Assembly: GCF_004116385.1 (NCBI RefSeq)
Contig: NZ_PEIB01000009.1
Coordinates: 1-64,000 of the forward strand
From: Veronia nyctiphanis
GTDB taxonomy: Bacteria; Pseudomonadota; Gammaproteobacteria; Enterobacterales; Vibrionaceae
Direction of reading: 5' to 3'
DNA length: 64,000 nt
Of the stretch, positions 53,171-61,925 are shown in pieces. The translations under genes were made by a program, and so were the position numbers. The number at the start of each line of letters is the position of its first letter. Positions within the stretch are counted from its first letter, which is position 1. The notes beneath the pieces are model-generated. The model was not told the DNA's origin. It saw nothing but the letters and a program-made list of their open reading frames with translations, and did no database searches.

Positions 53171-53992
53171 TTACTGATGGGTATTGAACAGCGCGAGCAA
53201 TTCATTCACTTTGTTTCGACCATTCCCGTTTCTGCTGATTGTCCGTTTCACTTTGACCACACTGAGCTTGGCACCACGATAAAGCCGACGCGTGTGCGGC
53301 GTATCATGGTTTGAAATCAAGACAGGGATATCACGACTCATTGCGGCTTTTTCCGCATGTTCAGCCAATAACGCCTGATCATCAAGTGTAAAACCGCCAC
53401 TCGAATACGTCGTGAAATTCGCGGTAGTAGACAGTGGCGCATAAGGCGGATCGCAGTAAATTACACTGCCACGGCGTGCATGAGAAAATGACTGTTGGTA
53501 ACCTTCACAAACAAACGTCGCGCGCTTGGCCTTCTCCGCAAAGAACTCCATTTCAGCCTCAGGAAAGTAAGGCTTTTTGTAGGAGCCAAATGGCACATTA
53601 AACCCGCCTTTCTTGTTGTATCGGCACAAACCATTAAAGCCGTGACGGTTCAAATATAAAAAGTAAATCGAACGGAGATATGGGTCAGTCGTCTGGTTAA
53701 ACTGCGCGCGAACCGAAAGATACGCCTCTTTACGGTTATATTCCGGCGTGAACATCGTCTTTGAATCGGCGATCAGGCCCTGAGGTTGCTCTCTAAGCAA
53801 ATTATAAAGATTAATCAGGTCCGGATTGATGTCAGCAAGTCGGTACTGCTCAAAATCGGTGTTTAAAAATACCGAGCCAGCACCCACAAAAGGTTCAATC
53901 AGCTTTTTGGCGTCAGGCAGGTGCTTGCGGATATCCTCAACCAGAGAATACTTTCCGCCAGCCCATTTTAAAAAGGCTCTTTGCTTTTTCAT
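53171..53992 (-). CDS. dam: DNA adenine methylase (GATC)
   Basis: Orphan N6-adenine methyltransferase for GATC sites, used in mismatch repair and replication timing; 273 residues. AdoMet-binding motifs are LKWAGGK (8-14) and EPFVGAGSVF (33-42). The catalytic DPPY is at 181-184 (IYCDPPYAPL). It lies 88 bp downstream of damX in the conserved aroK-aroB-damX-dam order. Confidence 0.98.
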   Translation of the reverse strand: MKKQRAFLKWAGGKYSLVEDIRKHLPDAKKLIEPFVGAGSVFLNTDFEQYRLADINPDLINLYNLLREQPQGLIADSKTMFTPEYNRKEAYLSVRAQFNQTTDPYLRSIYFLYLNRHGFNGLCRYNKKGGFNVPFGSYKKPYFPEAEMEFFAEKAKRATFVCEGYQQSFSHARRGSVIYCDPPYAPLSTTANFTTYSSGGFTLDDQALLAEHAEKAAMSRDIPVLISNHDTPHTRRLYRGAKLSVVKVKRTISRNGNGRNKVNELLALFNTHQ

Positions 53993-54080
53993 TAACGCCT
54001 GTCCACCACAGCAACTCGAAGGGTGGCGGATTGTATCTTATTTTCAGTCATCAATCAGCGTTATTTGGTCAGTCAAAGGC

Positions 54081-55985
54081 TTAATTTACCCGACGGATTT
54101 CCTGATGAATTTGAGTAAAGGCCTTCGCCCATGGAGAGAGTGCCTGAATATCGTCTGGTAACACTAACCCCGCTTTTCTGGCTTCGGTAACAGACGCATA
54201 ATCACCCAGAAGAACCATAAACCATGGGTCACCATTTCTGCGGGTTTCGTACACGTTAACTTTGCCAGCGAGATCAAGCTCGGAGATAAATGTGTCTACA
54301 GCTTCGCGAGATTGAAGCGCCGCGAGCTGCAGAGCAAACCTGTCCTCACTAACTTGAAGTAAGGCTTGGTTAGCTAACTCTGTCGTAAAACCTACTCTGG
54401 TCATTTTCGGCTGACTGGTTCCCTGAGTCACATCACTCACGGCATTAGCAAGCTCTGGCAATAGTGCATTCACAGCAGCCGTGCCGTCGCTGCCAGCTGC
54501 TTGTTGGTCGATAATAGCATCCACAACCGTGTCTGGCACAACGATGCGTTTGTTTTCATCGCCGCCCCGGCCAACCGTCACACCTTGTTGAACCAGTTGC
54601 TCAGGCAATTCAAAGTCATCTTCAGTCTGCTGATCAGCATTAACATACACAGCATCTCTGCCAACCGCACCATCTTGGCCTGGGGTCGTGATAACGGCAC
54701 CACTATTGGTGTTCACGCCACTTTGTCTTGTAACACTGCCGCCTGAGCCAGAAACACCCACTGAAGAAGACGCGACACCAGAGCCACCCGCTGCGGTAAT
54801 TCCCACAGTCGTCACATTGAGCTTGGTGCTAGTATTCGCCGAATTTGTCGCAGTACCTGCTGCATTGGACGTGGGCGGTTTTGCAGCCGAAGTCCCAGAG
54901 CTCGTCTGACGCCCTACTGTCTTATCGCCCGTTTGAGTTGCTTTGGTTCCTGTATTGGGCGTTGTGCCCACAAGACCTGTGGTCACTGCAGTGACATTTG
55001 AAGTCTGCTGGTTCGAGGCTTCGGTATTCACCTCTTCACTATTTGCCGCGTCTGACTGCGCGACAACTTGATTGCTGTTCGGTTGCGTATTTGCTGATGC
55101 CGAGGAATCCGAACTCTCGTCATCGGCTTGATTTAATTTTTCAACAAACTCAGTCAGCTCATCAATGCCTTGTGGAATCAAAGCATTGTTCCTCTGGCTG
55201 TCGTCAGACTGTGGCCAGAACCACCACACTGAGCCTGCACCAACGACAATTAACAACAAAGCCAAAAGCATCAAGGGCCATAAAGGGGTATCTTTTCTAT
55301 CTTCCATTGCTGAAGTCTCCTGTCGTCCAAGTCCTTTTAACGCACCAGGTAAAGAAGGCAAAGATTGCGCGTCTTGTCGGACCTTGCGCCGCTGCGCTGC
55401 ATCTAACTGACGATTGACCATCATCACGTCAATGAACATATCGCGTTCACTGTCGGAGAGAGGCGATATCTCTATCGTCAAGGGCTGCTGACCCTTTATT
55501 GTCGACAAACGGGAAAACTCGCCGTTGAGCATTCCAGTTTGACCAAACAATAACACATTGATTTGCCAGTTTTGTCTCTGTTGTGCTTCCTGTACAACAG
55601 ACCAAAGCTCTGCTGCCACCGTATCGCTGAGGAGATGTGAATCATCTACGACCACCAGCAAATGACAGGCTCTGTCCTCAAGCATATGCTCGAGGCTTTG
55701 TAATAACGTATCTTGTTCGTTGAATACACCATCTCGAACAAGTTGACCAAGAATGATCGATCTATGCTGGTGATCTTTTTGTTGTTGATTACAGATCAGA
55801 AGTGACTGAATAGGCTCACTGGCCCAGCTTTCCAGATATTTCTCACTCAACCAAGACTTTCCCGCCCCTTCCTGACCCGAGATCCTGATTAAGTTGGAGC
55901 TGAATCGAGTGAGAAATTGCACTCTAGACAACAACTGGACCTGAGTATCCAGCTCCAGCGGTGTCATGTCATAGGTACTTGTCAT
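54081..55985 (-). CDS. damX: Cell-division SPOR-domain protein DamX
   Basis: Septal-ring protein, 634 residues. A cytoplasmic AAA-like ATPase domain carries Walker A SGQEGAGKS (36-44) and Walker B LLVVVDDSH (109-117). One membrane segment (about 235-257) is followed by a long Ser/Thr/Asn/Gly-rich periplasmic linker. The C-terminal SPOR domain (about 550-625, FALQLAALQSREAVDTFISE) binds denuded peptidoglycan at the septum. It lies 12 bp after aroB. The ATPase part is longer than in many enterobacterial DamX proteins. Confidence 0.95.
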   Translation of the reverse strand: MTSTYDMTPLELDTQVQLLSRVQFLTRFSSNLIRISGQEGAGKSWLSEKYLESWASEPIQSLLICNQQQKDHQHRSIILGQLVRDGVFNEQDTLLQSLEHMLEDRACHLLVVVDDSHLLSDTVAAELWSVVQEAQQRQNWQINVLLFGQTGMLNGEFSRLSTIKGQQPLTIEISPLSDSERDMFIDVMMVNRQLDAAQRRKVRQDAQSLPSLPGALKGLGRQETSAMEDRKDTPLWPLMLLALLLIVVGAGSVWWFWPQSDDSQRNNALIPQGIDELTEFVEKLNQADDESSDSSASANTQPNSNQVVAQSDAANSEEVNTEASNQQTSNVTAVTTGLVGTTPNTGTKATQTGDKTVGRQTSSGTSAAKPPTSNAAGTATNSANTSTKLNVTTVGITAAGGSGVASSSVGVSGSGGSVTRQSGVNTNSGAVITTPGQDGAVGRDAVYVNADQQTEDDFELPEQLVQQGVTVGRGGDENKRIVVPDTVVDAIIDQQAAGSDGTAAVNALLPELANAVSDVTQGTSQPKMTRVGFTTELANQALLQVSEDRFALQLAALQSREAVDTFISELDLAGKVNVYETRRNGDPWFMVLLGDYASVTEARKAGLVLPDDIQALSPWAKAFTQIHQEIRRVN

Positions 55986-55997
55986 ACGTGAGTACGC

Positions 55998-57074
55998 TTA
56001 ACCGGCTGTAATAACCTCAGCAAGAGTTTCAGAGGTCACGTCTGCAACGACTTCTGCGGTACCTACTGATGTAGGGAGCACGAGGCGAAGCTGACCAGAA
56101 AGCACTTTTTTGTCCCGCATCATGTGCTTGATAAATGCATCATAGTCCATGCTGGCAGGTGCTTTCACGGGAAGTTGGGCGTTTTCGAGTAAGGTAGTGA
56201 TGCGGTTAACATCTTCCTGGTTAACAAGTTGTTGACGCATCGCCGTTTTAGCGGCTAGAACGGTCCCCGCAGACACTGCTTCACCATGCAACCAGTTACC
56301 ATAACCCATCTCAGCTTCGATCGCATGACCAAACGTATGACCAAGGTTTAGCAGCGCACGAACGCCGGACTCTTTCTCATCGGCGGCAACGACATCTGCT
56401 TTGATTTCACAGCAACGCTTGATCGCGTGGATAAGAGCGGCATGTTCAAGCTCATTCAATGACGGATAATTGTCTTCCAGCCATTTGAAAAACTCAGCGT
56501 CCGCAATGATGCCATATTTGATGACTTCAGCCATGCCTGCGGCAAACTCGCGCTGAGGGAGAGTTTTAAGCACATCAATATCAATAAAAACAGCCTTCGG
56601 TTGATAGAAGGCACCTATCATATTTTTGCCCAAAGGATGGTTTACGGCTGTCTTGCCGCCAACAGATGAGTCAACCTGCGACAGCAATGTTGTTGGGATT
56701 TGGATATAGTCCACACCGCGCTGATAACTTGCTGCTGCGAAGCCGACAACATCACCGATAACCCCACCACCGAGTGCAAAAACAAGCACATCACGACCGT
56801 AATTGCCTTCGAGTAAGAAAGTGTGAATGGTATTGAAGGTTTCCAGAGTTTTGTACTGTTCGCCATCAGGTAGGATCAACAGGGCCGGATTTGCACCGGC
56901 CTGTCTTAACGTATTCATGAAAAGGTCTGCATACAAGGGAGCAATGGTCTCGTTGGTGATCACCACCGCTTGACGTCCCTTGGTGTCGGCGAACAACGCC
57001 GCTTGTCCAAGAAGCCCTGAGCCAATAGAGATGCCATAGCTTCTCTCGCCAAGTTTTACGTCAATCCTTTCCAT
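55998..57074 (-). CDS. aroB: 3-dehydroquinate synthase
   Basis: NAD- and Zn/Co-dependent second enzyme of the shikimate pathway, 358 residues. It begins [20 protein letters not shown]. Motifs include [40 protein letters not shown] and the metal histidines around [12 protein letters not shown]. It lies 21 bp after aroK and 12 bp before damX. Confidence 0.98.
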   Translation of the reverse strand: MERIDVKLGERSYGISIGSGLLGQAALFADTKGRQAVVITNETIAPLYADLFMNTLRQAGANPALLILPDGEQYKTLETFNTIHTFLLEGNYGRDVLVFALGGGVIGDVVGFAAASYQRGVDYIQIPTTLLSQVDSSVGGKTAVNHPLGKNMIGAFYQPKAVFIDIDVLKTLPQREFAAGMAEVIKYGIIADAEFFKWLEDNYPSLNELEHAALIHAIKRCCEIKADVVAADEKESGVRALLNLGHTFGHAIEAEMGYGNWLHGEAVSAGTVLAAKTAMRQQLVNQEDVNRITTLLENAQLPVKAPASMDYDAFIKHMMRDKKVLSGQLRLVLPTSVGTAEVVADVTSETLAEVITAG

Positions 57075-57095
57075 GCTAATCCTTTACTTCATGTT

Positions 57096-57614
57096 TTAGT
57101 GCTTTTCGAGCAGATCAATGATTTGGTTCGCGACAACTTTCGCACTTTGGTCATCGGTGCGAACAACGAAGTCAGCGACTTCTTCATAAAGTGGGTTACG
57201 TTCAGCTGCCAGAGATTCAAGCACATCACGTGGCTTGTCGGTTTGCAGCAGTGGACGCTTTTTGTCTCTTTGCGTTCTTGCTAATTGTTTTTCGATCGTA
57301 GTTTCAAGATACACAACGATTCCACGGGCCGACAGACGGTTACGACTCTCTTTGCTCTTGATTGAGCCACCACCTGTTGCCAGCACAATACCGTGTTTCT
57401 CGGTCAGGTCATTAATGACATTTTCTTCACGGATACGGAAACCGTCTTCACCCTCGACATCGAAGACCCAAGCGATATCAGCGCCTGTGCGATCTTCAAT
57501 CACAGTGTCGGAGTCAAAGAATTCCATGTGAAGCTGTTGTGCAAGTTGACGCCCAATTGTGCTTTTACCAGCGCCCATTGGACCCACAAGAAAAATATTT
57601 CGTTTTTCAGCCAT
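57096..57614 (-). CDS. aroK: Shikimate kinase I
   Basis: Shikimate kinase of the aromatic amino-acid pathway, 172 residues. The P-loop is [12 protein letters not shown] (about 11-22), shikimate-binding residues are in [13 protein letters not shown], and the glycine triad is in ATGGGSI. It follows pilQ by 159 bp; pil genes, aroK and aroB often form one long unit in gamma-proteobacteria. Confidence 0.97.
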   Translation of the reverse strand: MAEKRNIFLVGPMGAGKSTIGRQLAQQLHMEFFDSDTVIEDRTGADIAWVFDVEGEDGFRIREENVINDLTEKHGIVLATGGGSIKSKESRNRLSARGIVVYLETTIEKQLARTQRDKKRPLLQTDKPRDVLESLAAERNPLYEEVADFVVRTDDQSAKVVANQIIDLLEKH

Positions 57615-57773
57615 TTTCAGCCATTACGTGCAGTTAATTTTAAACGACACCGCCCGCAGGCTCATTATAACAAGCCCGAGACGCCAGATTCCTCACAGAT
57701 AATTCGTGATCAGACGGAAAATTATCTCAGGTCTGGCTGTCTCTTGGCAACATTAATTATGAAGTAAGGCCGA

Positions 57774-59150
57774 TCATTGCTTCATTATCCGGGGTGTAAC
57801 GAAGATAAGGAGCTCGCGTTTGCCGATATTTTCATAATCTCGACGGAATAAATGACCGAGAAGAGGCACGTCACCAAGCAATGGTACTTTCTCAACAGAC
57901 TTTTCTATCGATTGTTGGTAGATACCACCAAGTACGATTGTTTCACCATTTTGGGCAAGAACTTGGGTATTAATACGCTGAGTATTAATTGCCATAGCTT
58001 CACCCGCACCCGCTTTCACCGCCGCCGCTGGTTTATCCTGTGTCACCGTCAAATCTAACACCAATTTGTCATCTGGTGTGATTTGAGGCAGCACGTACAA
58101 ACTCAACACCGCTTTCTTAAACGCTACTTCTACTCCCTCACCTTCTGATGAGACAACATAAGGGAGCTCCACACCTTGTTCTATGAATGCTGGTTTTTTG
58201 TTGGTGGCCAACAAACGAGGACTAGAGATAATTTCAGCTTTCGACTCTAACTCCAAAGCGGATAATTCAAGGTCTAGTAATAACTGATTACCTAAATTTG
58301 CCACCTGAAATGCTATGCTCGATGCACTTCCACTGACAGCGCCGAGGTTAACATTCATCATTTTGTTTATATCAACACCACTGGTTCCAGCATTGAAATC
58401 CAAGGTACCACCAATTTGCGAAGAATTAGCATTTTGCTTCAATGTACCCCATCGAACGCCCAACTCATCTAGCATCCCCTCATCAACAGTGACGATACGC
58501 GCTTCGATTTCAACCTGACTGACTGGAATGTCGATGGTATTGATAAGCGACTTGATAACATCAATATTGTCAGACAAATCCTTGATCAGCAGGGTGTTTG
58601 TCCGATTGTCCACTGAGACGTTTCCTCTCGGCGTCAGAAGTGTCACGCCTCTCTCATCTTCCTTGAGTAACTCAGCAACTTCTGCAGCATTGGCATAGTT
58701 AATTTGAATGACCTCAGAGCGAAGAGAGGCCAGCTCCCTTTGCTGCCTTTCATGTTCAAGAGTAAGCCTGTCTTGTTCATCAAGTTCAGCTTTAGGCGCA
58801 ATCAACAGAACGTTGCCATGAAGACGCTTATCAAGGCCTTTCGATTTGAGGATAATATCCAGCGCCTGTGACCATTTCACACCTTCGAGCTTCAGGGTAA
58901 TGTTTCCATCGACGCTGTCTGAAACAACGAGGTTGAGTCCATTCATCTCCGCAACAACCTGAAGCACATTTCTTATCGCAATATCCTGAAAGCTCAGAGT
59001 TACCGGGCGATTTTTGTCGTAGCTGGGTCTGGTTTCAAGCACCGAGTAGTCTGCACTTTGCTGTTCAGCGAAAGTCATTGGGGCTTGCACAAATAATAAA
59101 GATGACAACATCAGACCTGCTAAAGGTCTCATCTTAAATCCATTTAACAT
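57774..59150 (-). CDS. pilQ: Type IV pilus secretin PilQ, short form without AMIN domain
   Basis: Outer-membrane secretin for type IV pili and DNA uptake, 458 residues. A signal peptide (about 1-28) leads straight into the N0/STN domain (about 45-115, VTLSFQDIAIRNVLQVVAEM), then N1 (about 145-210) and the secretin core (about 215-456, with VPLLGDVPLLGHLFRR). PilQ proteins usually carry one or two peptidoglycan-binding AMIN domains before N0; these are absent, and pilP ends only 30 bp upstream, leaving no room for them. Septal or periplasmic anchoring may differ. Confidence 0.93.
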   Translation of the reverse strand: MLNGFKMRPLAGLMLSSLLFVQAPMTFAEQQSADYSVLETRPSYDKNRPVTLSFQDIAIRNVLQVVAEMNGLNLVVSDSVDGNITLKLEGVKWSQALDIILKSKGLDKRLHGNVLLIAPKAELDEQDRLTLEHERQQRELASLRSEVIQINYANAAEVAELLKEDERGVTLLTPRGNVSVDNRTNTLLIKDLSDNIDVIKSLINTIDIPVSQVEIEARIVTVDEGMLDELGVRWGTLKQNANSSQIGGTLDFNAGTSGVDINKMMNVNLGAVSGSASSIAFQVANLGNQLLLDLELSALELESKAEIISSPRLLATNKKPAFIEQGVELPYVVSSEGEGVEVAFKKAVLSLYVLPQITPDDKLVLDLTVTQDKPAAAVKAGAGEAMAINTQRINTQVLAQNGETIVLGGIYQQSIEKSVEKVPLLGDVPLLGHLFRRDYENIGKRELLIFVTPRIMKQ

Positions 59151-59180
59151 GACGCAATTTCCTTAATCATTTTAATTCTT

Positions 59181-59699
59181 TTAGTTCAAAGCCAACTTCG
59201 TTGTGCGCGACTGCCAACAACCTCTGCCATCTGACAGTTGTTCTACTAATTCCAGTTCTGCTTTTCCTACACGAGCAATCCTGCCGTGATTATTGCCAAG
59301 AATATCGCCAATACGCGCAGTCTCTATCTGTCCTTCAGGCGTTTCAATTAATGCAAATAGCGCATTAGCTTGGCCCATCACGCCTTTAAACGTTAGGCTG
59401 GTGACATCGTAGCGCGCCAAAGGGTAAGACTCGTTGTTGTAATCCGGCTGCCAACAGTCAATAACATTTTTACCTCCAGTATCCGCATCGAGCTCTCCGC
59501 CGAGCGCAAAAGGCTGATTTTTACCTGAAGGGACAAAAGCCACGGCTTGGTAACGCGGTAATTCAGGGACTTGTGTGGCCGTGATTTTTGCGCTGGCTTT
59601 CGTCTGGGTGATGAAAGCATCCAAATCAGAATCGTTACTGGTATGGCAGCCCGCTAAACCTGCGATGAGACTAGTCACCACAACATGTTTAAATTTCAT
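59181..59699 (-). CDS. pilP: Type IV pilus inner-membrane lipoprotein PilP
   Basis: Lipoprotein linking the PilMNO platform to PilQ, 172 residues. The signal MKFKHVVVTSLIAGLAGCHT has lipidation at C18 (LAGC). The C-terminal beta domain (about 95-170) carries LTFKGVMGQANALFALIETP. It overlaps pilO by 4 bp and precedes pilQ by 30 bp. Confidence 0.95.
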   Translation of the reverse strand: MKFKHVVVTSLIAGLAGCHTSNDSDLDAFITQTKASAKITATQVPELPRYQAVAFVPSGKNQPFALGGELDADTGGKNVIDCWQPDYNNESYPLARYDVTSLTFKGVMGQANALFALIETPEGQIETARIGDILGNNHGRIARVGKAELELVEQLSDGRGCWQSRTTKLALN

Positions 59700-60286
59700 C
59701 GCGTTGCTACCTCCTCGACGAATCGGTATGTCACCGCAGAAACTGAATAGGTAAGCGGGCCATTTTGATTTTTTGAGGTTTTTTTCAATGAAAAGTCCTG
59801 CAACGCAACCACTCGAGGCATGCGACTAATGTCCTCACTGAATAACCCGAGATTGTCATAGTTGCCACTGATATTCATCGTGAGAGGAATCTCATACAGC
59901 CAACCCGATTGTTTCGGTTCCTGAAATTCAAGACGGTTAAACGTTAAGCCCTGTTTAAGGCCAACCTCATTAACCCGTTGAAGAATCGTCGCCATGTCAT
60001 CCTCTGCAGGAAGTTGCTGGCTCAAAAAATCATAATGACTCTGAAGCGCTTCGATTTGCTCGCCAACATCAGGCAGGGCAGCAACCTGCTGGGCCTTGAT
60101 TCGAAATTGTGTCTTTAATAATTGCTCTTCAGTCACCAAGCTCTGAACATCTTGCGATGCGGGCAGGATAAAAAAGAACAACGCTGCCGCAGCGACAACA
60201 ACGGATGACAACATCAATAAACCATGCTGCGCGGCTTTGCTCCACTCAGGAATTTCTTCCAGATCTAAATCTCGCCAATCAGCCAT
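59696..60286 (-). CDS. pilO: Type IV pilus alignment protein PilO
   Basis: Bitopic inner-membrane protein, 196 residues. It has a short cytoplasmic N-terminus (MADWRDLDLEEIPEWSKAAQ), a membrane segment (about 22-44), a coiled coil and a ferredoxin-like periplasmic domain. It pairs with PilN. It overlaps pilN by 8 bp and pilP by 4 bp. Confidence 0.95.
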   Translation of the reverse strand: MADWRDLDLEEIPEWSKAAQHGLLMLSSVVVAAAALFFFILPASQDVQSLVTEEQLLKTQFRIKAQQVAALPDVGEQIEALQSHYDFLSQQLPAEDDMATILQRVNEVGLKQGLTFNRLEFQEPKQSGWLYEIPLTMNISGNYDNLGLFSEDISRMPRVVALQDFSLKKTSKNQNGPLTYSVSAVTYRFVEEVATR

Positions 60287-60863
60287 TCGTAGACTCCTCT
60301 AGTGCCAGCTCTGGCGAAACAAAGGTTTTTAGGTAAAACGTTATGTGGAAGCGAAAAGGAAGCAAAACCTCATCGTCATCTCGGTCGATTGAGTGGACTT
60401 TTTCCTGATCGATATCCGAGTTTGTTTCTAAGTTCTCGAGAAGTTCAGACACTAAGGCATTTGATTTGGCTTTGCCCGTTATCACCACATATCCAGCCCT
60501 GTAATCGACAGTGTCGAGCAGTGCGCCCTGAGGCACAATTTTTGGCAACAGGTTAAAGACAGAAACCACATTTCGTCTTTGTTGCTGCAGGCTGTCAACC
60601 AGGGCAATCTTGCTTTCAAGCACTTCTCTTTGGCCATCTACTCTGGAAAACTGCGTCAATCTTGTCTGAAGTTGGTTTATTTCCCTTTGGATCAGCGCGT
60701 TGCGATCACTTTGCGCGTTGTGGTGTGAAGAAACCCAAAACCACGCAGCAGAAACCATACCAAAGGTAACGACGGCATAGACTGCTAGCGTGACAAAGAA
60801 GTGTTGACGTATCTGTTGTTTCCGTAAGTCACGCCATGGAAGGAGGTTAATATCAGGCAACAT
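60279..60863 (-). CDS. pilN: Type IV pilus assembly protein PilN
   Basis: Bitopic inner-membrane protein, 194 residues. The conserved N-terminal peptide MLPDINLLPWRDLRKQQIRQ binds the cytoplasmic ring protein PilM. One membrane segment (about 24-44) is followed by a coiled coil and a periplasmic fold. It overlaps pilM by 11 bp and pilO by 8 bp. Confidence 0.96.
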   Translation of the reverse strand: MLPDINLLPWRDLRKQQIRQHFFVTLAVYAVVTFGMVSAAWFWVSSHHNAQSDRNALIQREINQLQTRLTQFSRVDGQREVLESKIALVDSLQQQRRNVVSVFNLLPKIVPQGALLDTVDYRAGYVVITGKAKSNALVSELLENLETNSDIDQEKVHSIDRDDDEVLLPFRFHITFYLKTFVSPELALEESTNG

Positions 60864-61791
60864 GAGAAAGCCCCCTTAACGCCAGGCCTAACGCCGTTGA
60901 ATACGCACCAATAGGCTCTTCGCTCGACACATGCACTTTGTCTTTCACCTGAAAGCCAACAAAGGGGTCAAATACCTCTACCGGTTTGTTTAGCAACGTT
61001 GTGAGATGCTTGGTATCTACCATTTGACTGGCAACCCCAGATAACCAGATTTGGTTTATCTGCTCACCGGATAATTGACTGCCCGCAAGCTGATAGAGCC
61101 GCTGTATCTCACCGGCTAGTGACTCGGTGAAGGCCTGTTCATTGCCTTCCATCATGTTTGACATCGAGTAAGTGGTACCAAACGCAATCTCTCGATGGAA
61201 TCGGTATAAATGGGGCTGATAAAGACAGAACTGGGTTTTGGTATAACCAACATCCACCAGCAAGGGCAAACCAGTAGGTGATGCGTGCTCAATTTGGTGC
61301 TGATAGAGTCGCATCAACGCAAAGGGCTTTAAGTCCAACACAGAGAGGGAGAAGCCAGCTTTTTCTAATGCATTCAGTTCCTTTGCTAACGCAGATTTGC
61401 GGCATGCAAATGCCTCTACGGCATTTTCTTCCGCTTGCACCTGATAATCATAAAAAAGCTCTTCCAAGGCTACGCCGAGACTTTCAGACAAATGAATACC
61501 TATCTGCGCGTGGCTCTCCTCATCCGTCTCAGCATTGACTAATGGCAAGCGCTTAAAGATCACATCGCCCTCAGCGACAGACATCACCTGATTAGACGTT
61601 CCAAACAATCCCGTGTACGAACCTGTATATCGCTTCAGAGCTTTTGCACAGACCTCTGGCTTGGCCGAATTGAACGCTACCGATTGAAGCTGCCGGATGT
61701 GGTACTGCTCACCTTTTCTCTCAAGCACTGCCAACCGCGCCCTGTTTGCAGCAATTTCAATGCCGACTGAGGCATGCTTGCGAAATATCAT
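60853..61791 (-). CDS. pilM: Type IV pilus actin-like protein PilM
   Basis: Cytoplasmic actin-fold ATP-binding protein, 312 residues, that recruits PilN and the motor ATPases. The start MIFRKHASVGIEIAANRARL, the phosphate-2-like LPLLVDVGYTKTQFCLY and the adenosine-region IWLSGVASQMVD are recognisable. It is slightly short for the family. It heads the pilMNOPQ operon and is divergent from mrcA. Confidence 0.94.
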   Translation of the reverse strand: MIFRKHASVGIEIAANRARLAVLERKGEQYHIRQLQSVAFNSAKPEVCAKALKRYTGSYTGLFGTSNQVMSVAEGDVIFKRLPLVNAETDEESHAQIGIHLSESLGVALEELFYDYQVQAEENAVEAFACRKSALAKELNALEKAGFSLSVLDLKPFALMRLYQHQIEHASPTGLPLLVDVGYTKTQFCLYQPHLYRFHREIAFGTTYSMSNMMEGNEQAFTESLAGEIQRLYQLAGSQLSGEQINQIWLSGVASQMVDTKHLTTLLNKPVEVFDPFVGFQVKDKVHVSSEEPIGAYSTALGLALRGLSHVA

Positions 61792-61925
61792 CTATTTTGT
61801 CCTGCTCAGAATTTCTAGTTTTTTTGAAAGTTCTTTCCGATAGCCGTTATTTTTTGTTCAGTTGTCTTTATACTACTGCCAACATGCAATTCTATGATGC
61901 GACAAAAAAGTAACGGGAATTATCG
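61792..61925. promoter_or_regulatory. Divergent promoter region pilM / mrcA
   Basis: A 134-bp A/T-rich non-coding spacer between the divergent starts of pilM and mrcA. It must carry promoters for both. No match strong enough to place -35 and -10 elements was identified. Confidence 0.5.
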
